A stretch of 11,060 nt of DNA from Candidatus Shapirobacteria bacterium UBA2283 (GTDB lineage Bacteria; Patescibacteriota; Microgenomatia; UBA12405): assembly GCA_002345725.1 (NCBI GenBank), contig DDWP01000003.1, positions 1 through 11,060 of the forward strand, written 5' to 3'. Made by a program: the position numbers and the translations under genes. This document shows positions 6,016 through 11,060 of this stretch, piece after piece. Under the pieces are notes generated by a model. The model searched no databases and had not been told where the DNA came from. It worked only from the letters and a program-made list of their open reading frames with translations. Every line of letters starts with the position of its first letter. The first letter of the stretch is position 1.

Positions 6016-6026
6016 ATTATATTATA
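6016..6026 (-). promoter_or_regulatory. Tandem overlapping -10 boxes of the RRM-dus-trxA-rlmN operon
   Basis: Reading the minus strand, two TATAAT hexamers overlap by one base (6026-6021 and 6021-6016). The second ends 5 nt before the ATG at 6010, so transcription would begin essentially at the start codon. The first would give a leader of about 4 nt. No convincing -35 is visible; it would lie inside the divergent hydrolase gene. Confidence 0.6.
6020..6025 (+). promoter_or_regulatory. -10 box of the hydrolase gene, leaderless
   Basis: TATTAT ends 5 nt before the ATG at 6031. It lies on the same bases as the opposite-strand -10 boxes of the divergent operon. A weak TTTAAT (5997-6002) at 17-bp spacing falls inside the RRM coding sequence. 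The two polymerases could not occupy the site at once. Confidence 0.5.
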
Positions 6027-6030
6027 GTTT

Positions 6031-6663
6031 ATGCTTAAATACGAAAAGATGGTTTTGGGAGAGATGCAGACCAATAGCTATCTTCTCTGGGATGAAGATA
6101 GCAAGGAAGCAATGGTGATAGATCCGGCAGATGATGGGGTGGAAATAGCCCAAGAACTACAGAAACTAGACCTCAAGCCAATAGTAATAGCCTGTACTCA
6201 TGGACATTTTGATCATTTACTGGGAGCACTAGACCTGATGTTGATATTTAAGATACCACTGTGTTTGAGTAAACTTGATGCTTTTTTACTTGAAAGACTG
6301 GGAGAAACAGCTGAACACTTCTTGGGGCATAAAATAAATGTACCGAATATAAAAAAGATTGATATTGATTTTAATAAAGTAGTATCAATACGATTGGGTG
6401 ATAAAAAAATCATACCAATCAAGACTCCTGGTCATACTCCCGGGAGCGTATCAATTCACTGCCCTAGTGATAAGCTCCTATTTACCGGCGACACTTTGTT
6501 TGCTAATGGGTTTCTGGGAGAAACCAGTCACAAATACTCTTCTCTTCTAGATATGAGAAAAAGCTTGAAGAGATTATTGGAACTACCGGAGGATACGCTA
6601 GTGTTGTCGGGACACGGGGACGAAGATACGATTGGAAACTGTAAAGTTACTCTTGAGAATTGA
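6031..6663 (+). CDS. Metallo-beta-lactamase-fold hydrolase, glyoxalase II-like
   Basis: The 210-residue protein has the complete metal-site set of the glyoxalase II branch. These are T-H-G-H-F-D-H (56-62; His57, His59, Asp61, His62), His135 in T-P-G-H-T-P-G-S, Asp154 in F-T-G-D-T-L-F and His195 in S-G-H-G. This indicates a binuclear Zn/Fe site. Relatives such as YcbL hydrolyse glutathione or other thioesters. The glutathione-binding C-terminal domain of true glyoxalase II is missing, so the substrate is open. The usual R-T-D loop after GDTLF is replaced here by a G-E-T-S-H-K-Y region (163-169). It is transcribed divergently from the RNA operon across 20 bp. Its last 17 nt overlap the 3' end of a convergent small gene. 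Confidence 0.93.
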   Translation: MLKYEKMVLGEMQTNSYLLWDEDSKEAMVIDPADDGVEIAQELQKLDLKPIVIACTHGHFDHLLGALDLMLIFKIPLCLSKLDAFLLERLGETAEHFLGHKINVPNIKKIDIDFNKVVSIRLGDKKIIPIKTPGHTPGSVSIHCPSDKLLFTGDTLFANGFLGETSHKYSSLLDMRKSLKRLLELPEDTLVLSGHGDEDTIGNCKVTLEN

Positions 6664-6838
6664 GTGATTTGATAGTTTCATCGAAGTTAACAACGTTATC
6701 CTGCTTGATGCTCTCAAGAAGCTCGACCGCCAATTCGTTGCAATAAGCTTCAATAGCAGTTCGTTGTTCTGAAGTTAAATTTAGTTGTTTAGCTAGCTGA
6801 TCGAATGTTTGCATGGAGTAGTTTAACATTTTGATCAC
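6647..6838 (-). CDS. Small helical protein coupled to an MFS transporter
   Basis: The 63-residue protein is not one I recognise. It is predicted almost wholly helical and acidic, with no membrane segment. The GTG start overlaps the TGA stop of the MFS gene as GTGA (4-nt overlap), which strongly suggests translational coupling and supports the gene as real. Internal ATGs at 6829 and 6814 are alternative starts. Its C-terminal end runs 17 nt into the 3' end of the convergent hydrolase gene. A role as an accessory or regulator of the transporter is possible from position only. Confidence 0.65.
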   Translation of the reverse strand: MIKMLNYSMQTFDQLAKQLNLTSEQRTAIEAYCNELAVELLESIKQDNVVNFDETIKSLNSQE

Positions 6839-8025
6839 TCTTGTGTCTTAAAAAAGAGGTTGACGGTTAAAACCATAGCTAAACTCATAGCAAAGAGATA
6901 GGCAATATTAAGTGAAACAAGAGTAGAGCCAATTGTAAAAATAAATATTTGTAACAAGCTATTGAGAAAACTGGCGAGAGATAAAGTAGTGGCACGATTG
7001 TAGGAAAAACTGTTTTTATTGAATAGATCGGAAAAATAAGGCCAGCGAATAGTTTCAGAGGCTAGGATTATGTAATAGAGAAATAAACTAAAAGCCCAGT
7101 TCTTAAAAAGTATCTGGTTAAGTAAGAACAAACTAACAACGATAAGGTTGACCAAATTAAGATAGTTAATGATTCTGGCACTGGAGAAATTTCGTAACCA
7201 GTAATGAGAATTAAGATTAAAGATGAAAATAGTTAATTGATTAAAAGATGTAACCAGGCCTATAAACAGAATTGGGATACCGAGGCCATAAAAATAATCG
7301 GAGCTGATCCGCCAAATCGCAAAGCTAGAGACAAAGACTAGACTACGATTGAGAATTAAACTTAATAGTTTAGGATTGTGACTCAGCAGTTTAACGGCGT
7401 CAAGCATAACTCCCGATTCAATCTTTTCTACTTTAAGATGATGTTCTGGCTCAACGATTTTTGAAGCTAAAAATATGGCGATTAGATTGGCAATAATGTC
7501 GATACTGATAATGAGGTTGAACTGCCAATCAGTTAAGTTCTTGGCTAATAAAACGGCAATTATTGGAGTAATGATTTTGAAAATTCTTTGACCGGAATAA
7601 AATTGCCCCAACTTCTTTAAACTATTGGTTTCTTCACCTAATTCTTTGGCAGTGTCATAGACTAGGGCTTCATCTGTGCCTGACATTATCGAATATGCTA
7701 AAGCATATAAAGAAGTAGCGACAAGAAAGGCAGAAAAACTATGGGCGTTTATATTTAGAAACCAATAAATTGCTCCGATGAACAAAGAAATTATGATCAA
7801 TTTTTTACGACTCCACTTATCAGCTAGATAGCTGGATGGAATCTCGGTGAGAACCGAGACGGCAGCAAAGGCAATTGCTAAATAGAAGATCTGACTAAGG
7901 TTTAACCCACGGTAAACATAAAAAATAGTACTGACGACATTAAGAACTTTTACCTCAGTTAAAGCTTGAACCCAAAACATGAGTTTGAAGTTTTTTTTCA
8001 AACCATTCTTTTTGTCATAAACCAT
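6835..8025 (-). CDS. Major facilitator superfamily transporter
   Basis: The 396-residue integral membrane protein has about 11-12 hydrophobic segments. The MFS loop 2-3 motif A is seen as Y-L-A-D-K-W-S-R-K-K (66-75) after an E-I-P motif in TM2. The segment S-G-T-D-E-A-L-V-Y-D-T (115-125), after TM4, is typical of a set of bacterial MFS proteins of unassigned substrate. A charged central loop (about 190-215) separates the two six-helix halves, as expected. The N-terminus is short and basic. Transport substrate and direction cannot be read from the sequence; drug or small-metabolite export is a common annotation for such proteins. A near-leaderless promoter precedes it, and the 63-residue gene follows with a 4-nt overlap. 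Confidence 0.88.
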   Translation of the reverse strand: MVYDKKNGLKKNFKLMFWVQALTEVKVLNVVSTIFYVYRGLNLSQIFYLAIAFAAVSVLTEIPSSYLADKWSRKKLIIISLFIGAIYWFLNINAHSFSAFLVATSLYALAYSIMSGTDEALVYDTAKELGEETNSLKKLGQFYSGQRIFKIITPIIAVLLAKNLTDWQFNLIISIDIIANLIAIFLASKIVEPEHHLKVEKIESGVMLDAVKLLSHNPKLLSLILNRSLVFVSSFAIWRISSDYFYGLGIPILFIGLVTSFNQLTIFIFNLNSHYWLRNFSSARIINYLNLVNLIVVSLFLLNQILFKNWAFSLFLYYIILASETIRWPYFSDLFNKNSFSYNRATTLSLASFLNSLLQIFIFTIGSTLVSLNIAYLFAMSLAMVLTVNLFFKTQE

Positions 8026-8033
8026 GGAAGAGT

Positions 8034-8039
8034 ATTATA
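8034..8039 (-). promoter_or_regulatory. -10 box of the MFS gene
   Basis: On the minus strand a perfect TATAAT (8039-8034) ends 8 nt before the ATG at 8025, predicting a leader of only about 1-2 nt. No -35 match is seen at the expected distance, where the sequence is C-rich and next to the palindrome at 8061-8084. Confidence 0.5.
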
Positions 8040-8060
8040 TAATATGTCACTCTACCCCGC

Positions 8061-8084
8061 CCTCCTACGCTGAAGCTACGGAGG
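8061..8084. repeat. 24-nt imperfect palindrome upstream of tRNA-Gln
   Basis: CCTCC (8061-8065) pairs with GGAGG (8080-8084), and an inner GC/GC pair closes a TGAA loop (8071-8074). The two halves are separated by a symmetrical TAC/TAC mismatch. The GC-rich make-up contrasts with the AT-rich surroundings and resembles REP-like intergenic palindromes. It lies between the divergent MFS and tRNA genes and has no T tract on either strand, so it is unlikely to be an intrinsic terminator. Confidence 0.6.
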
Positions 8085-8117
8085 ATAAATCGGTGTTTTG
8101 GTAGAATAGACTTACGA

Positions 8118-8188
8118 TACCCCGTCGTCTAATGGTAGGACAATCGGCTCTGAACCGATTAATTGTGGTTCAAATCCATGCGGGGTAA
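8118..8188 (+). tRNA. tRNA-Gln, anticodon CUG
   Basis: All four arms fold. The acceptor TACCCCG (8118-8124) pairs perfectly with CGGGGTA (8181-8187). The D-arm is GTCT/GGAC with an AATGGTA loop. The anticodon stem ATCGG/CCGAT encloses CTCTGAA, giving anticodon CUG, which reads CAG. The T-arm loop is TTCAAAT. The variable loop is 4 nt, the discriminator base is A, and CCA is not encoded. The U1-A72 first pair is the known bacterial GatCAB recognition element for tRNA-Gln, which suggests Gln-tRNA is made by the indirect Glu-mischarging route (inference). A possible -10, TAGAAT, lies at 8102-8107, 10 nt upstream, without a clear -35. Confidence 0.97.
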
Positions 8189-8194
8189 CTGATT

Positions 8195-8285
8195 CGACTC
8201 ACTTCGTTCGCTCACAGTTATAACCATCTTGTGAGTCGATCATCCTGAGCGAGCCCATTCGATAAACTCAGGACGAGTCGAAGGA
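8195..8285. repeat. REP-like block of nested inverted repeats between tRNA-Gln and the GIY-YIG gene
   Basis: Three linked palindromic elements occur. CGACTCAC (8195-8202) pairs with GTGAGTCG (8231-8238). TCCTGAG (8243-8249) pairs with CTCAGGA (8267-8273), with an inner CGA/TCG pair (8250-8252, 8259-8261). A further GAGTCG (8275-8280) also complements the first arm, so two folds compete. The stretch CATCCTGAGCGAG ... CTCAGGACGAGTCGAAGGA has the look of a dispersed REP-type repeat found intergenically in many bacterial genomes; this is recalled, not searched. It is more G+C-rich than its surroundings. Its last bases AAGGA (8281-8285) sit 3 nt before the next ATG and could double as a closely spaced Shine-Dalgarno. 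Confidence 0.7.
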
Positions 8286-8288
8286 AAT

Positions 8289-8558
8289 ATGTATTACGTC
8301 TATATTTTGCGTAGCATAGACAACAGTTTATATATCGGTCAAACAAATGATTTGACCAAACGAACTCATGAACACATTTTTCATCTGGATAAGGCGGCGA
8401 AGTTTACAAAAGAACATAATGACTTTAAATTAGTATACTCCGAAGAATTTGATACTAGGCTAAAATCAATGCGAAGAGAAAAACAACTGAAAGGGTGGAC
8501 AAGGGCTAAAAAAGAGGCTTTGATTTCTGATGATCTGGAATTATTAAAGAAGTTATAA
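8289..8558 (+). CDS. Small GIY-YIG endonuclease-domain protein (UPF0213/YhbQ type)
   Basis: The 89-residue stand-alone GIY-YIG domain shows the two defining strands as Y-V-Y-I-L (3-7) and Y-I-G (15-17). The catalytic-type Arg25 lies in T-K-R-T-H-E-H, with His29 nearby. Glu64, in the helix M-R-R-E-K-Q-L-K-G-W, fits the metal-binding glutamate of the family. All expected active-site positions appear present, and no extra DNA-binding domain is attached. Known relatives are small nucleases of poorly defined role. The gene starts directly after a REP-like repeat block whose end, AAGGA, may be its ribosome-binding site, the clearest purine-rich element before a start in this window. Its TAA stop lies within the -10 box of the next gene. 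Association with repeats hints at a mobile or repeat-processing role, which is inference. Confidence 0.93.
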   Translation: MYYVYILRSIDNSLYIGQTNDLTKRTHEHIFHLDKAAKFTKEHNDFKLVYSEEFDTRLKSMRREKQLKGWTRAKKEALISDDLELLKKL

Positions 8559-8559
8559 T
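8554..8559 (+). promoter_or_regulatory. -10 box of the dehydrogenase-like gene, leaderless
   Basis: A perfect TATAAT contains the TAA stop (8556-8558) of the GIY-YIG gene and ends 5 nt before the next ATG at 8565. No strong -35 is seen. The downstream gene could be transcribed as a leaderless mRNA from here as well as by read-through. Confidence 0.55.
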
Positions 8560-8564
8560 AGTGA

Positions 8565-9449
8565 ATGAATAAATTCAACAAAATATCGACGATCAATATT
8601 CTTAATCTGCCGTCTGAGGTGATGGAGCAGATAGAAAATTATTCAAATCAAGAGGTTGTTTTTTACGATACCGACAGTCAATCAGAAGAAGAAACGATTG
8701 AAAGAATTGGAAATGCTGATGCGGTGTTAGGATCTTGGAACTCAACTATAACTAAAAAGGTTCTTGATACTTGTCCAAACTTAAAGTACATCGGGATTTG
8801 TGGAACTAGTTTAACTAAAGTCGACGTCGAGGAAGTAAAGAAGCACAATATCCAGCTAAAAAATGTAATAGATTATGGTGACGAAGCGACAGCCGAGTTT
8901 ATTTTTGCTCAATTACTTAATTTGCATCGTGGGTTTGGTAAATATCAACTCGATTCAATACCGACTGAGCTTAACGGCAAAACACTGGGGATAATTGGAC
9001 TGGGAGCTGTTGGACAACAGGTGGCTCGATTAGCACTTGGTTTTAATATGAAGGTGATCTATTACTCTCGAACACAAAATAGCGAGTGGGAAAATAAAGG
9101 ACTGGTATATCAAGAGCTTAATCAAATACTGTCAACTTCAGATGTTATTTCAATCAGTGTGCCAAGAAATCTAAATATAATCGGTAAAACAGAATTTGAC
9201 TTAATAAAACCAAAAACAGTTCTAGTAAATACTGCTATCGGGACAGTTTTTGACTTACCAAGTTTTGTAGAATGGATTGGCAAACGTCAAAATTTCTTTA
9301 TTGTTGATAATCAGGAATACATTGATCAAATTAAGGACTTACCGAATGTAATTGCTCTACCAATTACTGCCGGTAAAACAAGAGAGTCGGTAGATAGGTT
9401 GGGTAAAAAAGTGATTGATAATATTAAAAGTTACTTTCTAAGTAACTAG
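8565..9449 (+). CDS. D-2-hydroxyacid-dehydrogenase-fold protein lacking the usual catalytic Arg and His
   Basis: The 294-residue protein has the two-domain layout of the family. The split substrate-binding domain covers about 1-105 and 270-294. The NAD-binding Rossmann domain (about 106-268) has G-L-G-A-V-G (145-150) in the proper context L-G-I-I-G-L-G. In active enzymes the segment V-N-[TV]-[AS]-R-G supplies the catalytic Arg; here it reads V-N-T-A-I-G, with Ile225. The usual P-H-I-A-G supplies the catalytic His; here it reads P-I-T-A-G (266-270), with Ile267. Glu251 may or may not match the third catalytic residue. The protein therefore probably binds a dinucleotide but is unlikely to perform standard hydroxyacid oxidation. 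It might be a sensor, a scaffold or an enzyme with altered chemistry. It begins 6 nt after the GIY-YIG stop and ends in a hairpin terminator. Confidence 0.88.
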   Translation: MNKFNKISTINILNLPSEVMEQIENYSNQEVVFYDTDSQSEEETIERIGNADAVLGSWNSTITKKVLDTCPNLKYIGICGTSLTKVDVEEVKKHNIQLKNVIDYGDEATAEFIFAQLLNLHRGFGKYQLDSIPTELNGKTLGIIGLGAVGQQVARLALGFNMKVIYYSRTQNSEWENKGLVYQELNQILSTSDVISISVPRNLNIIGKTEFDLIKPKTVLVNTAIGTVFDLPSFVEWIGKRQNFFIVDNQEYIDQIKDLPNVIALPITAGKTRESVDRLGKKVIDNIKSYFLSN

Positions 9450-9454
9450 CTTTT
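9429..9454. terminator. Bidirectional terminator between convergent genes
   Basis: A perfect 8-bp stem, AGTTACTT (9429-9436) with AAGTAACT (9440-9447), has a TCT loop and encloses most of the dehydrogenase-like gene's TAG stop (9447-9449). On the plus strand it is followed by AGCTTTTG. On the minus strand the mirror hairpin is followed by TTTAAT, serving the convergent HD-domain gene, whose stop is at 9501. The T tracts are short on both sides, so efficiency may be moderate. Confidence 0.6.
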
Positions 9455-9500
9455 GTTCGATAGTCATTCCAGCAAGCTAACAGATCAGGCAAAGATGAGG

Positions 9501-10163
9501 TTAGAGATAAGAACTGATGTCAACTTCTTTTTGATCGACGAGAATCTTGCAGGAGGCCTTTAGTTTCTTTGACACGGCGATACCTGACTTAATCACCTTC
9601 TTAAAAAAACTACGCTCTTCAAGCAACTCTATGGCGTTACTTATTTTATTTGTAGTAATTAGTATCTTGAAACAGCCTTCATCATATTCAAAGTTAATAT
9701 CAACAATATCGCTATAAATAAGATAGCCAAACTTCTTCTCATAATCTTTCTCTAATCTTTTTTGAGAAAAGTCCATTTTGTCGGCAAAACATACCAAGTT
9801 AGTGAACAGAGATAGCTCGTCAAGATCTGTTTCTTGATCGTGTTTTTCGATAGCCAACAATATTTCATTCAAACTATCTTTCGGTATCTCGTTTGGGAGA
9901 TACTCTTGAGAAAAAAGCTTAGCCCTTAACTCATGATTTTCTCGACCACTAGCCTGACCAATGTCATGTAGCGCACAGGCTATTTGCAAATATTGTTTTT
10001 GATTGTCAACTATACCTAATATATCGGCTATTTTACCTACTATCTCGGCTACATTTGCTGCGTGTTGGAGACCGTGACTAAAGGGGTAAATATTTTGAGC
10101 ATCTATCTTTGTATACTCATCAATTATCTTTTGGTCAGCCAATATACTCTTGTAAGTAATCAT
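9501..10163 (-). CDS. HD-domain phosphohydrolase-like protein
   Basis: The 220-residue protein carries the HD superfamily metal site. His34 lies in S-H-G-L-Q-H, the doublet His66-Asp67 in A-L-H-D-I-G-Q, and Asp128 in F-A-D-K-M-D. His108-Asp109 (E-K-H-D) is a possible fifth ligand. The domain spans about 25-140. The C-terminal 80 residues form an unassigned alpha/beta part with a charged basic end. HD proteins of this kind hydrolyse phosphate esters of nucleotides or related molecules; the substrate cannot be told here. No partner domain such as RelA, PAS or GGDEF is attached. It is monocistronic, with a leaderless-type promoter, and shares a 55-bp divergent region with the epimerase gene. Confidence 0.9.
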   Translation of the reverse strand: MITYKSILADQKIIDEYTKIDAQNIYPFSHGLQHAANVAEIVGKIADILGIVDNQKQYLQIACALHDIGQASGRENHELRAKLFSQEYLPNEIPKDSLNEILLAIEKHDQETDLDELSLFTNLVCFADKMDFSQKRLEKDYEKKFGYLIYSDIVDINFEYDEGCFKILITTNKISNAIELLEERSFFKKVIKSGIAVSKKLKASCKILVDQKEVDISSYL

Positions 10164-10168
10164 GGTTG

Positions 10169-10174
10169 ATTATA
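10169..10174 (-). promoter_or_regulatory. -10 box of the HD-domain gene, leaderless
   Basis: On the minus strand a perfect TATAAT (10174-10169) ends 5 nt before the ATG at 10163. This is the same spacing as at the RRM, hydrolase and dehydrogenase-like genes. A GTTCTG at 10197-10192, 17 bp upstream, is only a weak -35. Confidence 0.55.
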
Positions 10175-10205
10175 ACCTACGCTTTTTCAACCAGAACTTA
10201 TGGTG

Positions 10206-10211
10206 TAAAAT
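10206..10211 (+). promoter_or_regulatory. -10 box of the epimerase gene
   Basis: TAAAAT ends 7 nt before the ATG at 10219, again predicting a start at or next to the initiation codon. The -35 position (around 10183-10189) is a T-rich run without a clear consensus. It shares the 55-bp intergenic region with the divergent HD-gene promoter. Confidence 0.4.
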
Positions 10212-10218
10212 CATACCC

Positions 10219-11060
10219 ATGGACAAAGCAAAAATCCTCATTACCGGTGCGAGTGGTTATATTGGAGCGAGACTCTTTAGAGACTTGTCAAAAAACTACT
10301 TGGTGTCGGGGACATATTACAAGTCAATTGCTAATGACGGCTTAGTGAAAATGGATGTTTCAGATATTGAATCAGTACGAGATGTATTGTCACAACTCCA
10401 ACCAGAGTTTGTTGTCCATAACGCTGCTTTTCCTGTAAGTCCACAAAATGATGAACAAAAAACAATAGTTGAAAATGTTAACTTTCTAGGGACTGATAAT
10501 ATAGTAAAAGTAGCTAATGAGATCGGGGCTAAAGTTATTTTTATATCCTCAGCAGTGGCGTTAAATAAAAATGATTTTTATGGCCAATCAAAAGCATACG
10601 GTGAGTCTGCCTGTCAAAGCGCAAAAGCAGGCAGCTTAATAATTAGACCACACACGGTTTTTGGCTTTAGCCCAAATATGCTAAACGATAGGTCTTATAA
10701 TCGCCTGTTAAAAAACATATATTTAAAAACACCAGCTGTATACGATACTTCATGGAAATTTGAACCTACCTACATTGGCCATTTATCAAATGTGACTCAA
10801 CAATATGTTGAGGGAAAAGTTGATTGCAAGGAGATTAATGTGGCCTTTGATGTGTTGAAATCAAAATACGATATTGGAAAAGACGTGTTGGGTCATTTTG
10901 GTATCGACGTACTACCGACTGATGATAAATCTTCCCGCCCAACGATCAAACTTGAATTAGATGACTTCGTGGCATTGAATTTACCAATAAGAGATTATGA
11001 CGAGATGATATCGGTGATGGTTGAAGAAACTAGGGCTATTGGGGATAGTTATCCAATTAA
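10219..11060 (+). CDS. NAD(P)-dependent epimerase/dehydratase, RmlD-like, 3' end outside the window
   Basis: The frame is open from the ATG at 10219 to the last base, giving 280 complete residues. It is an extended short-chain dehydrogenase. The cofactor motif T-G-A-S-G-Y-I-G is at 9-16. An acidic M-D-V-S-D segment (45-49) follows the second strand, and V-V-H-N-A-A is at 65-70. The active-site strand I-F-I-S-S carries Ser110/Ser111, and the catalytic pair is Tyr121-x-x-x-Lys125 in D-F-Y-G-Q-S-K. R-P-H-T-V-F-G (143-149) matches the substrate-domain entry R-x-x-x-[VL]-[FY]-G. The layout resembles RmlD-type dTDP-4-dehydrorhamnose reductases or related sugar-nucleotide reductases, so a cell-surface polysaccharide role is plausible but not proven. 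At 280+ residues it is close to the family's usual length (about 290-300), so little is likely missing. Confidence 0.9.
   Translation, partial: MDKAKILITGASGYIGARLFRDLSKNYLVSGTYYKSIANDGLVKMDVSDIESVRDVLSQLQPEFVVHNAAFPVSPQNDEQKTIVENVNFLGTDNIVKVANEIGAKVIFISSAVALNKNDFYGQSKAYGESACQSAKAGSLIIRPHTVFGFSPNMLNDRSYNRLLKNIYLKTPAVYDTSWKFEPTYIGHLSNVTQQYVEGKVDCKEINVAFDVLKSKYDIGKDVLGHFGIDVLPTDDKSSRPTIKLELDDFVALNLPIRDYDEMISVMVEETRAIGDSYPI

Noticed and set aside
8038..8043. Plus-strand TATAAT as a promoter for a gene starting at ATG 8043
   Set aside because: No plausible coding frame follows; the AT-rich stretch is better explained as the MFS -10 box read from the other strand.
8061..8285. CRISPR array
   Set aside because: The repeats are inverted and heterogeneous, not direct repeats with regular spacers, and no cas gene is present.
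8381..8596. Minus-strand 71-residue frame over the GIY-YIG gene
   Set aside because: It is antisense to a gene with clear active-site motifs and has no promoter of its own.
1..11060. Alternative genetic code (TGA as Gly), as in some CPR phyla
   Set aside because: The MFS and hydrolase genes end cleanly at TGA, and the proteins align with families without in-frame TGA; the standard code fits.

Overview
The window looks like ordinary chromosome from a small, AT-rich, densely packed bacterial genome, most likely a member of the Patescibacteria/CPR (perhaps Saccharibacteria-like). This is inference from several traits together. Intergenic gaps are mostly 2 to 70 bp and neighbouring genes overlap. 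The Obg GTPase lacks a C-terminal extension. The operon carries a bacterial RRM protein and a Dus enzyme with an insertion. The tRNA-Gln has a U1-A72 pair and no encoded CCA. Many genes have a TATAAT box directly before the ATG. TGA is used as a normal stop, which argues against the TGA=Gly CPR lineages. No phage, integrase, CRISPR array or insertion sequence is visible.

Layout. Bases 1-1176 (+) hold the terminator of an upstream gene, then mscL, a YtxH-like membrane protein and a 75-residue unknown. The last of these runs convergently into obg (-). On the minus strand follow obg, with its own promoter, and a small trypsin-fold protease-like protein, also with its own promoter. A tightly packed five-gene minus-strand operon (6010 down to 2764) reads RRM protein, tRNA-dihydrouridine synthase, coiled-coil protein, thioredoxin, rlmN. 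A 20-bp divergent promoter separates it from a glyoxalase II-like hydrolase (+). Next, on the minus strand, come an MFS transporter and a 63-residue protein coupled to it by a 4-nt overlap. The region 8026-8288 holds tRNA-Gln(CUG) between two palindromic repeat blocks. The second block leads straight into a GIY-YIG nuclease gene, followed by a 2-hydroxyacid-dehydrogenase-fold protein (+), an HD-domain protein (-) and a 5'-complete NAD-dependent epimerase/RmlD-like gene cut by the window end.

Functional themes. The central operon concerns RNA: one RNA-binding protein and two RNA-modifying enzymes (Dus on tRNA; RlmN on 23S rRNA/tRNA), with a thioredoxin directly upstream of RlmN that could reduce the disulfide RlmN forms in each catalytic cycle (inference). 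mscL and the YtxH-like gene suit envelope stress. The most unusual points are the recurrent leaderless promoter design, the interleaved divergent -10 boxes, a dehydrogenase-fold protein that appears to have lost its catalytic Arg and His, and the repeat / tRNA / repeat / GIY-YIG cluster. I did not find a clear multi-gene undescribed defence or mobile system; the GIY-YIG/repeat cluster is the nearest candidate.
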